A DNA stretch of 64,000 nucleotides from NCBI RefSeq assembly GCF_003206715.1, contig NZ_PZJU01000004.1:84067-148066 (forward strand), given 5' to 3'. This stretch comes from Salinicola peritrichatus (GTDB lineage Bacteria; Pseudomonadota; Gammaproteobacteria; Pseudomonadales; Halomonadaceae). The position numbers were made by a program, and so were the translations under genes. This document shows positions 30,188-40,671 of this stretch, piece by piece. The notes under the pieces are model-generated. The model saw nothing but the letters and a program-made list of their open reading frames with translations. It searched no databases and was not told the origin of the DNA. Position 1 is the first letter of the stretch. Each line of letters begins with the position of its first letter.

Positions 30188-32221
30188 ATGGCTTCACTCC
30201 GACAGCGTCTTCGCCATGCCGGCATTGGCACCAAGCTAGCCTTGATCGTGGGGCTGTTGCAGGTGGTGGTTCTGCTGGGCCTGGCTTACGCCATGGTTCA
30301 GGCCAGCACCGGCCAATTGCGCCAGGCCACCGAACACGAACTCAGGACGCAACAGGCTTCGATCGCCGATATGCTGTCACTGTTCGACTACAGTCTGCAG
30401 CAACAGGCCGATCGTTTTCTCGACATTTTTCAAAGCCAGTACATGGGGCGCTATACCCTGGATCCCGATGACCACGTGACGGTGGCGGGGCGCGAGACGC
30501 CGGTACTCAAGGATGGTCTCGAGGTGCTCAATGACAATACCTGGAAGCTCGATCGTTTCACCGAGCAGACCGGCACGCCGGCGACCATTTTTGCCCGCGA
30601 CGGCGACGATTTCGTGCGCATTGCCACGTCGCTCAAAAACGCTGACGGTGAGCGCGCCATGGGCACGCTGCTGGATCGCCAGGGCAAGAGTTACGCCAAG
30701 CTGACGAAAAACGAGCCCTACATCGGCCTGGCCCAGCTTTTCGGCACGCCTTATATCACCAAGTACCAGCCGATCCAGGACGGCGACGGCCAGGTGATCG
30801 GCGCGCTGTTCGTCGGTGTCGACATCAGTGCCGAAATGGGCCAGGTCCAGGATCGCATTCGTAAAATGGCGATCGGCAACGACGGCTACACCATGCTGAT
30901 CTCGGCGGCCGGCGAACATTCGGGCGAGGTGCTCGCCGGTGGACCCTACGAGGGGCAGAACCTGCTTGAAGACGCCCACGCTGACGTTTTTGCTCCGCTC
31001 TTTGCTCAGCATGAAGGGCAGCTCGAATACACCTCCGCCGATCGCGGCGACGAGCGACTGGTGTCCTATACCCGCTATCCGGACTGGCAGTGGGTCGTTG
31101 CCGGCTCGGTCTCGATGGATGAGATCGAGGCCGGCCTGATCACCGCCCGCAATCGTTTTCTGATCGTCGCCCTGGTACTCGCGGGGGGCTTGAGTCTGGC
31201 GCTCTACTGGATATTCAAGCGTCTCGTGACACGTCCGATGAATCGCGCCGTGGCGTTGGCCAGAGCGCTGGCGGAAGGCGATCTGTCGCAGCGTATCGAA
31301 ACGCAACGGCGCGACGAGATCGGTCAGCTGGTGCTGGCGATGAACGGCATCGGTGATGGTCTCGAGCGCATCGTCGGGCAGGTACGTTCCGCCGTCGACG
31401 AAACCGAAAGCCATACTCGGGAACTGGCCACGGGCAACGCCGATCTCGCCTCGCGTACCGAATCCCAGGCTGCCAGTCTCGAGCAGACGGCGGCGAGCAC
31501 AGAAGAGCTCAACGCGACGGTGCGCCAGAACGCCCAGCGCGCCCAGGAGAGCGACGCACAGGCTAGCCGTACCGTGCAGGCTGCCGGCGAGGCGCAGAAA
31601 ACGGTCGAAGCCACCGTGGACGCCATGCAACGTATCGACGAGATGGCGCAGAAGATCGCTGAAGTCGTCGGCGTGATCGACAGCATCGCTTTCCAGACCA
31701 ACCTGCTGGCGTTGAATGCTTCCGTCGAAGCGGCCAGGGCAGGGGAGCAGGGCCGAGGGTTCGCCGTGGTCGCTCAGGAAGTGCGCGGTCTGGCGGAGCG
31801 CTGTGCGACGTCGGCACAGGAAATCAAGGCGCTGATCGGGCGAACCGTCGAAGAGGTCGAGGGCGGAAACCAGCGCGCCGCCGAGGCTGGCGAACGGGTC
31901 TCCGAAATCGTCTCGCAGATCGAGCGTATCAGTACGCTGGTTTCCGAGATCCGGCTGGCTTCCGAAGAGCAATCCCACGGCATCGAACAGATCAACGTCG
32001 CCGTCTCGCAGATCGACGAAACCACCCAAAGCAACGCCGAACTGGTGCGCCAGTCCAACCGCTCGACACAGCAGCTCAGCGAGCAGAGCCGCCGGCTGAC
32101 GGAGACCGTCGCGCTGTTTCGCTTGCGCGCCGGCGCCCAAGTCACCACGACACTGGCGATACCGGCCGAGTCGGCAGCAGCGGATCGCGCCAAGCGTGTC
32201 CTCGCTACCGAGCCGGCTTGA
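30188..32221 (+). CDS. Methyl-accepting chemotaxis protein with Cache-type sensor
   Basis: Inner-membrane chemoreceptor of 677 residues. TM1 is at 17-37 and a periplasmic region of ~285 residues looks like a Cache3-Cache2 fusion ('[20 protein letters not shown]', then '[19 protein letters not shown]'). TM2 is at 324-343, followed by HAMP to ~397. The signalling domain has its hairpin tip at ~507 ('[20 protein letters not shown]') and ends without an NWETF-type methylation tether, so it depends on other receptors or needs no tether. The ligand is unknown; Cache domains of this kind often bind organic acids. The ATG at 30188 is used; a GTG four codons earlier is possible. No che genes are nearby. 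Confidence 0.92.
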   Translation: MASLRQRLRHAGIGTKLALIVGLLQVVVLLGLAYAMVQASTGQLRQATEHELRTQQASIADMLSLFDYSLQQQADRFLDIFQSQYMGRYTLDPDDHVTVAGRETPVLKDGLEVLNDNTWKLDRFTEQTGTPATIFARDGDDFVRIATSLKNADGERAMGTLLDRQGKSYAKLTKNEPYIGLAQLFGTPYITKYQPIQDGDGQVIGALFVGVDISAEMGQVQDRIRKMAIGNDGYTMLISAAGEHSGEVLAGGPYEGQNLLEDAHADVFAPLFAQHEGQLEYTSADRGDERLVSYTRYPDWQWVVAGSVSMDEIEAGLITARNRFLIVALVLAGGLSLALYWIFKRLVTRPMNRAVALARALAEGDLSQRIETQRRDEIGQLVLAMNGIGDGLERIVGQVRSAVDETESHTRELATGNADLASRTESQAASLEQTAASTEELNATVRQNAQRAQESDAQASRTVQAAGEAQKTVEATVDAMQRIDEMAQKIAEVVGVIDSIAFQTNLLALNASVEAARAGEQGRGFAVVAQEVRGLAERCATSAQEIKALIGRTVEEVEGGNQRAAEAGERVSEIVSQIERISTLVSEIRLASEEQSHGIEQINVAVSQIDETTQSNAELVRQSNRSTQQLSEQSRRLTETVALFRLRAGAQVTTTLAIPAESAAADRAKRVLATEPA

Positions 32222-32444
32222 GCGGGAGCGATACGTCAGCGCGCCGTACGGCACCGGCGGCGCGCCTTTGCCCCCTGTGATGTCAGCGCGGGCCCCGGTA
32301 TGATGGCGGGTTGAGGAAACCGAGCCCGCCGCTGGCCAGCTCGGTGGTTGATCGCCGTTGAGCCGGGCGGAACGGAACGCCGTCGGTGATACGGCAGTTG
32401 ATTGCGCTACGCCACGCCTAACCGGGCGCGAGGGGGTTGACCGT

Positions 32445-35400
32445 TTGAGTGCCAAGAGTTCGGCTAACAAGAGCCGTCGTTCATCTGCGCAAGCCAAGGA
32501 ACAGGCACGACACGTGATCATGCGCCTGCAGGGCGTGACACGTGAGGGTGCCGTCATCCTGTTGCTCGCCATCTGCGTTTTTCTCCTGCTGGCGCTGTTC
32601 AGTTACAACCCGGCCGATCCGGGCTGGTCGCACAGCGGGCCCGATCAGTCGATCGCCAACTGGATGGGGCGCATCGGGGCCTGGCTCTCCGATGTGCTCT
32701 ATTCGCTATTCGGTGCGAGCGCCCTGTGGTGGCCGGGCATGTTCGGCCTGGGGGCGTGGCGCCTCATGCGTCAGCACCAGGTGCAGATCGCCTGGGACCC
32801 GATGTCGCTGGCCGTGCATACCGGTGGCCTGCTGCTGCTATTGATGAGCACGACGACGCTGGGGGACCTGCACTTCTACAATCCCGCCAGCGACCTCCCC
32901 AATCAGGCTGGCGGCATTCTGGGCAAGGGAATCGCCGGCTCGCTGACGCTTCTGGTCGGCATTCACGGCACCACCTTGATCGCGATCGCCGCCTTCATGT
33001 GCGGGTTCACCCTGTTTACCGGCATGTCGTGGCTCACGGTCATGGATGAACTGGGGCGTTCGCTGCATCGGCTTTTCCTCTGGTTGCGCGAACGCACGGC
33101 CGAGCGGCGTGAGGCGCGCGAGCAGCGTCGCGCCGACCGTGAACGTGAAGAAGTGCAGGCCGCGCCTCAGCCCGAAGCCGATGCCGTCGACGATGAACTG
33201 CTCAAGACGGCATGGTGGGCCAAGCTCCTGCCCTGGAAACGGGCCCCTGATCTGGAGCGCTGGGAAGAGGCGCCGAATGAGACGTACACGATGCGTCAGG
33301 AGCCGGCCTGGGAAACCGGCGGCGCCGACAACGGCTCTTCGATGTGGCGCCACGATGGGCGGACCGACATCCCCTGGGACGTGCCGGCACGCACGCCGTC
33401 GGCCAAGCGGCCCGAAGCGGCCTACGTCAATCGCCAGCGGCACGACGAGTCGCGCGAGCCGACGCTGAAGCGCATGCCGGACGAACCGTTCGAAGCGCCG
33501 GCCCCGTCGGTACGTGAAGACGCCGCGCCCGCGGGGAAGGCCTCTGCTGATGAACCGCAAACGTCCGAGCGCATGCCGTTTCGCGCCGATGTCACCCGAC
33601 GCCGCATTCCCGATGCGTTTCAGGCGCCGCCGGCTGGCGATGCCGGCGGAGAAGACGCGGCGGAACCGCAGGCTCCGCTGTCGCCAACCGCCGAAGCCGA
33701 AGCGCCGGGCGATCCGGGACAGCGGCTCTCCGCCGGGGACGAAGATGCACCCGCCCAGCAGTGGGGTATCCGCGCCGAGCGCCATGAGACGGTGACCGAT
33801 TGGCGTCGGGTGGCAGCACCGCGTGCTGACGATGACGCTCCGGAGGCCGCATCAATCAAGGCTGACTGGGCGCCCGATGGCGCTACCGAGCCGACGCCCG
33901 TTGCGCCGACATCGGCAGCGCAACCTGAGGCCGATCGGGACGATGCCGAGGCGGATGGCGGCAGCCGCGCCGCCACGCCGGGCCCGAGTCGCCCACTACC
34001 CGAGATCCGTCGAGAGCCGACCATCGACATCGACGGCGACCATCCGCCGGTGGCCGATGAGCCTGCCCCCGTTTTCGGTGCCTCGACATCGGCATCGCAT
34101 TCGCCTCTTCCGGCGTCGTCGTCCTCGGTATCTCCGGCCGCGACACCGGCGCACGAGGGGCGTGTCGCCACCGCCGACCAGGCGAGGGCAGCGGCCGAGG
34201 ATCAGCCGACGCTGTGGACCGTCGAGCATCTGCAGAGTCAGCGTCCGGTGAGCGACGAGCTGCCGGAGCCGACCGGCAATCTGCCTTCGATCCGGTTGAC
34301 CACCCCGGCCGATCCCGAACAGCCGAACTATACCCCCGAGCAACTGGCGGACATGGCCGAACTGCTGGAGGTGCGGCTGCGCGAATACGGGGTCAAGGCG
34401 GAGGTCGTCGAAACCTGGCCCGGACCGGTCATCACGCGCTTCGAAATTCGGCCGGCGGCGGGGGTGAAGGTCTCCAAGATCAGTAATCTGGCCAAGGATC
34501 TGGCGCGTTCGCTGATGGTCAAAAGCGTGCGCGTGGTCGAGGTCATTCCCGGCAAGCCGACCGTGGGGATCGAAATCCCCAACCCGCATCGGGCGATGAT
34601 CCGCATCCGCCAGGTGCTGGATTCCGACGTCTACCAGCAGGCCGACTCGCCGGTGACCCTGGCACTCGGACACGACATCGGCGGCAAGCCGGTAGTGGCC
34701 AATCTCAACAAGATGCCGCACCTGCTGGTGGCCGGGACTACCGGCTCGGGTAAATCGGTGGGGATCAACACCATGCTGGTATCGATGCTGCTCAAGGCAA
34801 CGCCGGACGAAGTGCGCATGATCATGGTCGATCCCAAGATGCTCGAGCTTTCGGTCTACGATGGCATCCCGCACCTGCTGGCGCCGGTGGTCACCGACAT
34901 GAAGGAGGCCGCCAACGCGTTGCGCTGGTGCGTCGCCGAGATGGAGCGACGCTACAAGTTGATGGCGGCGATGGGGGTGCGCAACATTGCCGGCTTCAAT
35001 GCCAAGCTCGACGAAGCCGAGCGCCACGGCGCCCAGGTGCAGGATCCGTTGTGGGAGCCGCAACCGTGGGAGATGCACGAGCAGCCGCCGACGCTGGAGA
35101 AACTGCCCTACATCGTGGTGGTGATCGACGAATTCGCCGACATGTTCATGATCGTCGGCAAGAAGGTCGAGGAGCTGATCGCGCGTCTGGCGCAGAAGGC
35201 GCGTGCGGCCGGCATCCATCTGATTCTCGCCACACAGCGACCCTCGGTCGACGTCGTCACCGGCCTGATCAAGGCCAATATCCCGACCCGTATGGCGTTT
35301 CAGGTGTCGTCGAAGATCGACTCGCGCACCATTCTCGATCAGGGCGGTGCCGAGAACCTGCTGGGCCACGGCGACATGCTCTATCTGCCCGCCGGCGCCG

Positions 35401-35780
35401 GCATGCCGCAGCGCGTTCACGGCGCCTTCGTCGACGACGACGAGGTGCACCGCATCGTCGAGGACTGGAAGCGTCGCGGCGAGCCGGAATACATCGAGGA
35501 AATCCTTTCTGGAGGCGTTTCCGCCGATGCCCTGGCCGGCCTCGAAGCCGAGGGGAGCGGCGACGGCGAGGATGCCGAGCAGGACGCGCTCTACGATGAG
35601 GCCGTGCAGTTCGTCACCGAGACGCGCCGGGCCTCGATCTCCGCCGTCCAGCGCCGCTTCAAGATCGGCTACAACCGCGCCGCGCGCCTGGTCGAAGCGA
35701 TGGAGCAGGCCGGTGTCGTTTCCTCGATGGGCAACAACGGCTCGCGTGAGGTGTTGGCGCCGCCACCGGTCGGCAACTGA
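32445..35780 (+). CDS. ftsK: DNA translocase FtsK
   Basis: Septum-located DNA pump that clears chromosome ends and activates XerCD at dif; about 1111 residues. There are four to five N-terminal membrane helices (to ~200), then a long acidic/proline-rich linker (~230-640) with little conservation. The RecA-like motor has Walker A GTTGSGKS at 764-771 and '[17 protein letters not shown]' as Walker B. The C-terminal gamma winged helix (~1048-1105, '[20 protein letters not shown]') reads polar KOPS sites. Start: a TTG at 32445 with GGGGG 8 nt upstream gives a family-like N-terminus; the frame is open from a TTG at 32358. The order ftsK-lolA-rarA matches E. coli. Confidence 0.95.
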   Translation: MSAKSSANKSRRSSAQAKEQARHVIMRLQGVTREGAVILLLAICVFLLLALFSYNPADPGWSHSGPDQSIANWMGRIGAWLSDVLYSLFGASALWWPGMFGLGAWRLMRQHQVQIAWDPMSLAVHTGGLLLLLMSTTTLGDLHFYNPASDLPNQAGGILGKGIAGSLTLLVGIHGTTLIAIAAFMCGFTLFTGMSWLTVMDELGRSLHRLFLWLRERTAERREAREQRRADREREEVQAAPQPEADAVDDELLKTAWWAKLLPWKRAPDLERWEEAPNETYTMRQEPAWETGGADNGSSMWRHDGRTDIPWDVPARTPSAKRPEAAYVNRQRHDESREPTLKRMPDEPFEAPAPSVREDAAPAGKASADEPQTSERMPFRADVTRRRIPDAFQAPPAGDAGGEDAAEPQAPLSPTAEAEAPGDPGQRLSAGDEDAPAQQWGIRAERHETVTDWRRVAAPRADDDAPEAASIKADWAPDGATEPTPVAPTSAAQPEADRDDAEADGGSRAATPGPSRPLPEIRREPTIDIDGDHPPVADEPAPVFGASTSASHSPLPASSSSVSPAATPAHEGRVATADQARAAAEDQPTLWTVEHLQSQRPVSDELPEPTGNLPSIRLTTPADPEQPNYTPEQLADMAELLEVRLREYGVKAEVVETWPGPVITRFEIRPAAGVKVSKISNLAKDLARSLMVKSVRVVEVIPGKPTVGIEIPNPHRAMIRIRQVLDSDVYQQADSPVTLALGHDIGGKPVVANLNKMPHLLVAGTTGSGKSVGINTMLVSMLLKATPDEVRMIMVDPKMLELSVYDGIPHLLAPVVTDMKEAANALRWCVAEMERRYKLMAAMGVRNIAGFNAKLDEAERHGAQVQDPLWEPQPWEMHEQPPTLEKLPYIVVVIDEFADMFMIVGKKVEELIARLAQKARAAGIHLILATQRPSVDVVTGLIKANIPTRMAFQVSSKIDSRTILDQGGAENLLGHGDMLYLPAGAGMPQRVHGAFVDDDEVHRIVEDWKRRGEPEYIEEILSGGVSADALAGLEAEGSGDGEDAEQDALYDEAVQFVTETRRASISAVQRRFKIGYNRAARLVEAMEQAGVVSSMGNNGSREVLAPPPVGN

Positions 35781-35872
35781 TCCCGACAGATCGGCCGCGG
35801 GCAAGGACTCTGCTCCAAACCCGGCGGCCGTTTTGCTGTCCAACGGACATCGATTCAAGACAAGGAATGCAT

Positions 35873-36529
35873 ATGCGCATGATGAAGACGCTGGCCCTGG
35901 CCGGTTCGATGTTGCTGGCGCCATCGCTGATGGTCCAGACGGCCCATGCTGATCAGGCCTCGGCCGACCGGCTGACGCATCTGCTGGAGCCGCTGAAGAC
36001 CTACTCGGCGGATTTCGAACAGCAGATCCTGGATGCCTCCGGCTCGAGCTTGCAGGACACCAGCGGCCACATGTGGCTCTCGCGTCCGGGGCATTTTCGC
36101 TGGGAAGTCAACGAGCCCTATCGCCAGTTGGTGGTATCCAACGGCGACGAGGTGAGTCTCTACGACCCCGATCTGGAACAGGTCACGATTCAGCCGCTGG
36201 ACGACCGGGTCACCCACACCCCGGCGCTGCTGCTGTCGGGCAGCGCCTCGGAGCTCTCGCAAAACTACGACGTCACCCGTCAGCAGCAGGGGGCGAGCGA
36301 GACCTTCACCCTGGTCCCCAGGGCCAATGACACCTTGTTTGAACAACTGAAGCTGACGTTCTACAGCGAGCAGCTCGGCATGCTGCAGATGACCGACAGC
36401 ACCGGGCAGCGTACTGCGATCGATTTCAACGATGCCGAGAGCAACGTCGACATCGACCCCGTCAAGTTCGAGTTTCAGATTCCGGAAGGGGCTGACGTGA
36501 TTCGCGAGCAATCGCCCGCGGCGCCGTGA
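35873..36529 (+). CDS. lolA: Outer-membrane lipoprotein carrier protein LolA
   Basis: Periplasmic chaperone that carries lipoproteins from LolCDE to LolB. About 218 residues from the ATG at 35873, which has AAGGA 6 nt upstream; another ATG lies two codons earlier. Signal peptide 'MKTLALAGSMLLAPSLMVQT' with cleavage after 'AHA'. Family features are 'LKTYSADFEQQILDASG', 'SGHMWLSRPGHFRWE' and 'YRQLVVSNGDEVSLYDPDL'. Between ftsK and rarA, as in E. coli. The region after it (36530-36974) has no gene but holds the repeat element. Confidence 0.94.
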   Translation: MRMMKTLALAGSMLLAPSLMVQTAHADQASADRLTHLLEPLKTYSADFEQQILDASGSSLQDTSGHMWLSRPGHFRWEVNEPYRQLVVSNGDEVSLYDPDLEQVTIQPLDDRVTHTPALLLSGSASELSQNYDVTRQQQGASETFTLVPRANDTLFEQLKLTFYSEQLGMLQMTDSTGQRTAIDFNDAESNVDIDPVKFEFQIPEGADVIREQSPAAP

Positions 36530-36581
36530 CCGGGTTGCCGCTTTGTCGCCTTGTGGCCACAGGGCAGGATCAGGTGGCCGA

Positions 36582-36937
36582 CAAGGCTACAAATTCGGGC
36601 AGGATCAGCTCACCAGCCAACAAGATCGAATTCGCCATGGCTACAAATTCGAGCAAGGGCAGCTCACCACTGTTGAAGTATTGGCCATCCTTCCGCTCGT
36701 TATTGCGAGGGGCAAGCCCCTCGCGCTCCCCTTTTTGACGCCACAGACGGCGAAACCCTGAACGCCAATCGCCCGCGCTCGGGTCGGCGCGAAAGGGCAT
36801 CCCTGCCCAACGCGCCTCTTGCAACATCCCTGTTGCAAGACCCGGCGCGAGCGATCGTCATTCAGCGCCGTTCTGGAAGGCGTCATTGGGGTGACAAATT
36901 CGATCTTGTTGGTTGATGAGCCGAATTTGTCGCCTTG
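36582..36937. mobile_element. 356-bp non-coding element with inverted ends, copy B
   Basis: Fills the lolA-rarA gap. The outer ends are inverted copies: CAAGGCTACAAATTCGG (36582-36598) faces 36921-36937 with one mismatch, and a 24-nt inner block at 36609-36632 faces 36897-36920 with two mismatches. The left arm is partly duplicated directly at 36639-36668. The core 36696-36887 is shared with copy A at 841-1030. Core hairpins are 36705-36713 with 36716-36724 (9 bp) and 36818-36825 with 36832-36839 (8 bp). No transposase or convincing ORF is inside, and no clear target-site duplication is seen. It is best described as a MITE-like element. Confidence 0.75.
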
Positions 36938-36974
36938 GCAAAAATCCTCAGGAAGACCTGTTCAAGGCCTCCCA

Positions 36975-38327
36975 TCAAGAGCCCTCATCCGCCTGTCGGT
37001 CCAGTTCGGCACGCCATGCCTGCATCTGCTGGAAGCGCTTTTCCTGACCGAACTCGCTGGGATCGTAGAAGCGGGTCTTGGGCAGATTCTCTGGCCAGCA
37101 GTCGTGCCTGCTGCCGGCGGGATAGCCGTCGGGTTCGTTGTGGGCATAGCGATAGCCTTCGCCATAACCCAGTGACGACATCAGCTTGGTCGGGGCATTG
37201 CGCAGGTAGATCGGTACCTCCAGGTCGGGATGCTCGGCGACGAACGCCTTGGCCTGGTTCCAGGCCTGATCGATACGGTTGCTCTTGGGGGCGATCGCCA
37301 GATGGATCGCGGCGTGGGCGATGGCGCGCTGGCCTTCGTAATCGCCGAGGCGAAGATAGGCATCCCACGCGGCGATCACCAGCGGCAGGGCACGCGGGTC
37401 GGCGTTGCCGACATCCTCGGAAGCGATCGCGGCCAGCCGGCGTACCACGTCGAGCGGATCGCCGCCGCCACTGACGAACTGGGCGATATAGAGCAGCGCG
37501 GCGTCCGGTCGCGACGAGCGCACCGATTTGTGAATGGCCGACAGCAGGTCGTAGTAGTGCTCGCCCTGCTTGTCGAAGGCGGCGGCCTGGTGACCAATCA
37601 CCTCGACCACCGCGTCGCAATCCAGATGTTCGCCCTGTTCATCGGTCTTGACGAAGTCGCAGGCAGTCTCGAGCAGCCCCAGCGCCCGGCGGGCATCGCC
37701 GGAAGCCGCTCGCGCCAGGATCGACAGCGCTTCGGCGCTGGCACGGATATGGCGTTCGCCGAGGCCGTGAGTTTCATCGCTCAGGGCGCGCTCGAGCACC
37801 GTGATCAACTCCTCTTCGTCGAGCGGTTTCAACACATAGACGCGGGCCCGCGAGAGCAGCGCCGAATTGACCTCGAAGGAGGGGTTTTCCGTGGTCGCCC
37901 CGACCAGCGTCAGCAGGCCCGACTCCACGTGGGGCAGCAGGGCGTCCTGCTGGCTCTTGTTGAGGCGGTGGATCTCATCGAGGAATAGCAACGTCTGACG
38001 CTCGCGCAGGCGAGCCTCCCGGGCGCGCTCGACCGCGGCACGAATCTCCTTGACCCCGGCCATCACCGCGGAGAGCTGCTCCAGGCGCGCGCCGGAGGCC
38101 TCGGCGAGTATTTCGGCCAACGTCGTCTTGCCGACGCCCGGCGGCCCCCACAAAATCATCGAACGTACGCTGGCGCTCTCCGCCATTCGCCGCAGCGGCT
38201 TGCCCGGACCCACCAGCGCCTGTTGACCGACATAATCCTCCAGCCGTCGCGGACGCATCCGGAAGGCCAGCGGCGCATGATTTTGTGAAGCCCTGTCTCG
38301 GGAATGGTCGGCGGCAAAGAGATCCAT
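36975..38327 (-). CDS. rarA: Replication-associated recombination protein RarA (MgsA)
   Basis: AAA+ ATPase related to clamp loaders and eukaryotic WRNIP1, acting at stalled forks and on single-stranded DNA ends. 450 residues. Walker A GPPGVGKT (61-68), Walker B 'LLFLDEIHR' (113-121), sensor 1 '[20 protein letters not shown]'. The C-terminal tetramerisation part has '[20 protein letters not shown]' and 'YLPxxL'-like '[17 protein letters not shown]'. The ATG at 38327 has GGAAG 5 nt upstream; a TTG nine codons earlier is the alternative. Convergent with ftsK-lolA. Confidence 0.95.
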   Translation of the reverse strand: MDLFAADHSRDRASQNHAPLAFRMRPRRLEDYVGQQALVGPGKPLRRMAESASVRSMILWGPPGVGKTTLAEILAEASGARLEQLSAVMAGVKEIRAAVERAREARLRERQTLLFLDEIHRLNKSQQDALLPHVESGLLTLVGATTENPSFEVNSALLSRARVYVLKPLDEEELITVLERALSDETHGLGERHIRASAEALSILARAASGDARRALGLLETACDFVKTDEQGEHLDCDAVVEVIGHQAAAFDKQGEHYYDLLSAIHKSVRSSRPDAALLYIAQFVSGGGDPLDVVRRLAAIASEDVGNADPRALPLVIAAWDAYLRLGDYEGQRAIAHAAIHLAIAPKSNRIDQAWNQAKAFVAEHPDLEVPIYLRNAPTKLMSSLGYGEGYRYAHNEPDGYPAGSRHDCWPENLPKTRFYDPSEFGQEKRFQQMQAWRAELDRQADEGS

Positions 38328-38619
38328 GGCATCTTCCAGGCTTGCTGTCGGCAACGAAAGGGTACATTTCGCTACAACGATTCAGACATTAGGCGTAGAG
38401 CGTTTGGCGAAAAAACCGCTAGGGTATGAAATTCTAGCGCGTCGTTCGTGGTCGGCCCAATCACCATGAGGGATTCGCAGACGGTGTGATAGGGCCTGGT
38501 AATAAACGGTACCGGCAAAAACCGTACAGTTGCGACGTCGATCGCCAAAACAAACACTACAATAGGCTCTTGATGGCGGTGTTCGTCGACACTGCCACTG
38601 CACGGACAGGAGAACTCCC

Positions 38620-39174
38620 ATGCCCATGCTGACTCAATTGCGCCAGGACCATGCCAACATGGCGCGCCTGCTCCACGTGTTGCAACTCAAGCACAAGACG
38701 CTGGCCAGTGGCGAGCGCCCCAACTTCCGGCTGATTCGCGAGGTCGTGGATTACATTCTCGACTATATGCGCGGCTTCACCATTCCGCTGGAACGCATTT
38801 GCAGCAAGCAACTGGTGGCCCGCGAATCGCAGATCGACGAGCTCAGCACTCGTCTGGCCGACGACTATCAGCATCTGCACGTGCAATTGATGCGTCTGTC
38901 GCAGGACATCGACATGATCCTGATGGACGGTGTCATGCCGATGGACAAGTTCGCCGACGATCTCAAGGCGTATCTCGAGGCCCATCGGGCTTATCTGCGT
39001 GCCGAACGCGAGGAGCTCTTTCCGCTGATTCGTGAGCATTTCGACGAGGACGATCTCGCCCGCCTGGCCAGCGAACTCCCGGCGCAGGCCGAATCCGAAC
39101 TCGCCCGCCTGCAGGAAGCCTATCCCGAGCTCTACACCGAGTTCCGCGACGCTCCATCGCCCCTCGCTTCCTGA
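38620..39174 (+). CDS. Hemerythrin-like protein with missing iron ligands
   Basis: 184-residue helical protein resembling the HHE/hemerythrin family: 'LRQDHANMARLLHVLQ' carries the first His (11), and 'YLRAEREELFPLIREHF' resembles the last helix. Aligning by eye with typical members, three of the five histidine ligands appear changed: the HHPLE motif reads TIPLE (54-58), the third-helix EEH reads DDY (81-83) and the fourth-helix His is Tyr125. Glu58 remains. It therefore probably does not hold a normal di-iron site. The ATG follows GGAG. Function unknown. Confidence 0.7.
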   Translation: MPMLTQLRQDHANMARLLHVLQLKHKTLASGERPNFRLIREVVDYILDYMRGFTIPLERICSKQLVARESQIDELSTRLADDYQHLHVQLMRLSQDIDMILMDGVMPMDKFADDLKAYLEAHRAYLRAEREELFPLIREHFDEDDLARLASELPAQAESELARLQEAYPELYTEFRDAPSPLAS

Positions 39175-39382
39175 CACTAGCGTCGTGCCGTTCTGGCACA
39201 TGCCGATACCTGCCCCGACGGTGATCGCGACTGCGCGGTCGCCGTCGCTTGCGTAGAATATGCGCATGAACACCGGCGGTAGAGCGCTATCCCGCGCCGC
39301 GACCGCTCGAGGTCGACATGCCGGCCGTCAGTATCGGCTGACACACTCTCTTTTATTTCCCTTCGTCATCGAGGAGCTTCGT

Positions 39383-40507
39383 TTGGTCATTCCCGTTATC
39401 GAACCGTCGCGTTATGCCGCCCAACTGGAGGCCAAGCGCGAGCGGATCGAGCGACAATTCGCGCCCTTCGCGCCGCCGGCTCTGGAAGTGTTCGCCTCGC
39501 CGTCCGAGCACTATCGCATGCGCGCGGAATTCCGCGTCTGGCACGAAGGCGACGATCTGTTCTATGCCATGTTCGAGCCCGATCCCGACGCGCCCCCACA
39601 GCGAGGTCGAATGGCCCAGCGGATCGTGCGCGTGGACCGCTTCCCGGTCGCCAGCCGACGCATCAACGACCTGATGCCGGTGCTGCTGGAGGCGATCCGC
39701 GACGACTCGCTGATGCGCCGCAAGCTGTTTCAGGTGGAATTTCTCACCACCCTGAGCGGCGAAGCACTGGTCACGCTGATCTACCACAAGCCACTGGACG
39801 AAACGTGGGAAGCAAGAGCGCGCCAGTTGCAGGAAACGCTTGGCGTGTCGCTGATCGGCCGCTCGCGCAAGCAGCGCCTGGTGCTCGATCGCGATCATGT
39901 CTGGGAACGGCTCGAAGTGGATGGGCACGAGTTCGTCTATCAACAGGTCGAGAACAGCTTCACTCAGCCCAATGCCGAGATATGCCGTTCGATGCTGAGT
40001 TGGGCCCGCGACGTCACCCGGGACAGCCACGGCGATCTGGTCGAGCTCTACTGCGGCAACGGCAACTTCACCATTGCCCTGGCGGAAAACTTCCGGCGCG
40101 TCGTTGCTACCGAGATTTCACGCACCTCGGTGGCCTCCGCCCAGGCCAATATCGTAGCCAATGGGCTCGACAACGTGCATGTCACGCGGATGTCGGCGGA
40201 GGAGTTTTCCCAGGCCCTGGCGGGGGAAAAGCAGGGCCGTCGGGTCGCCGCCATGCGGCTCGACGAGTGCGAGTTCTCCACCGTGCTGGTCGATCCGCCG
40301 CGGGTCGGGCTGGATGCCGCAAGTTGCGAGCCGCTGATGCGTTACGAGCGTATCGTCTATATTTCCTGCAATCCCGATACCCTGGCCATCAACCTGACCC
40401 AGTTGACCCAGACGCATCGGATCGCACGAATGGCGCTGTTCGACCAGTTTCCGTGGACCGGCCACTGTGAATGTGGCGTATTGCTGGAGCGCCGCCAGAC
40501 GACCTGA
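39383..40507 (+). CDS. trmA: tRNA (uracil-5-)-methyltransferase
   Basis: SAM-dependent enzyme that makes m5U54 in the T-loop of tRNAs, and m5U341 of tmRNA in E. coli. 374 residues from a TTG at 39383 behind GAGGAG with a 6-nt spacer (366 in E. coli); the frame is open back to 39260. 'QVENSFTQPNAEICRSML' carries the base-binding Gln, 'VELYCGNGNFTIALAENF' is the SAM site, and the catalytic Cys329 is in 'YISCNPDTL'. The end 'ALFDQFPWTGHCECGVLLER' is typical of TrmA. Confidence 0.95.
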   Translation: MVIPVIEPSRYAAQLEAKRERIERQFAPFAPPALEVFASPSEHYRMRAEFRVWHEGDDLFYAMFEPDPDAPPQRGRMAQRIVRVDRFPVASRRINDLMPVLLEAIRDDSLMRRKLFQVEFLTTLSGEALVTLIYHKPLDETWEARARQLQETLGVSLIGRSRKQRLVLDRDHVWERLEVDGHEFVYQQVENSFTQPNAEICRSMLSWARDVTRDSHGDLVELYCGNGNFTIALAENFRRVVATEISRTSVASAQANIVANGLDNVHVTRMSAEEFSQALAGEKQGRRVAAMRLDECEFSTVLVDPPRVGLDAASCEPLMRYERIVYISCNPDTLAINLTQLTQTHRIARMALFDQFPWTGHCECGVLLERRQTT

Positions 40508-40572
40508 ATTTGTCAATAGCCAACGGCGTCGGGCAGTGTTGCCGATGATGCGCAACCGACATGCGCCATGAC

Positions 40573-40630
40573 GAAGCTTCAATTGAATAGGGCGTCCAAG
40601 AGCGCTGGCGTAAGCTTCAACCTATTGAAT
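40573..40630 (+). promoter_or_regulatory. Repeated palindromic motifs upstream of gdhB
   Basis: AAGCTTCAA occurs at 40574-40582 and 40612-40620. The first runs into the perfect palindrome TTCAATTGAA (40578-40587), and ATTGAATAGG (40582-40591) faces CCTATTGAAT (40621-40630) with one mismatch. These sit 40-100 nt before the gdhB start and could be an operator. Confidence 0.4.
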
Positions 40631-40671
40631 GCGACCGCCATGTCGACGGTCGACGTCAGCCGAGGTGATAG

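Noticed and set aside
38372-38627. Short minus-strand open frames between rarA and the hemerythrin-like gene
   Set aside because: No ribosome sites or recognisable products; the 292-bp gap is more likely divergent promoter sequence.
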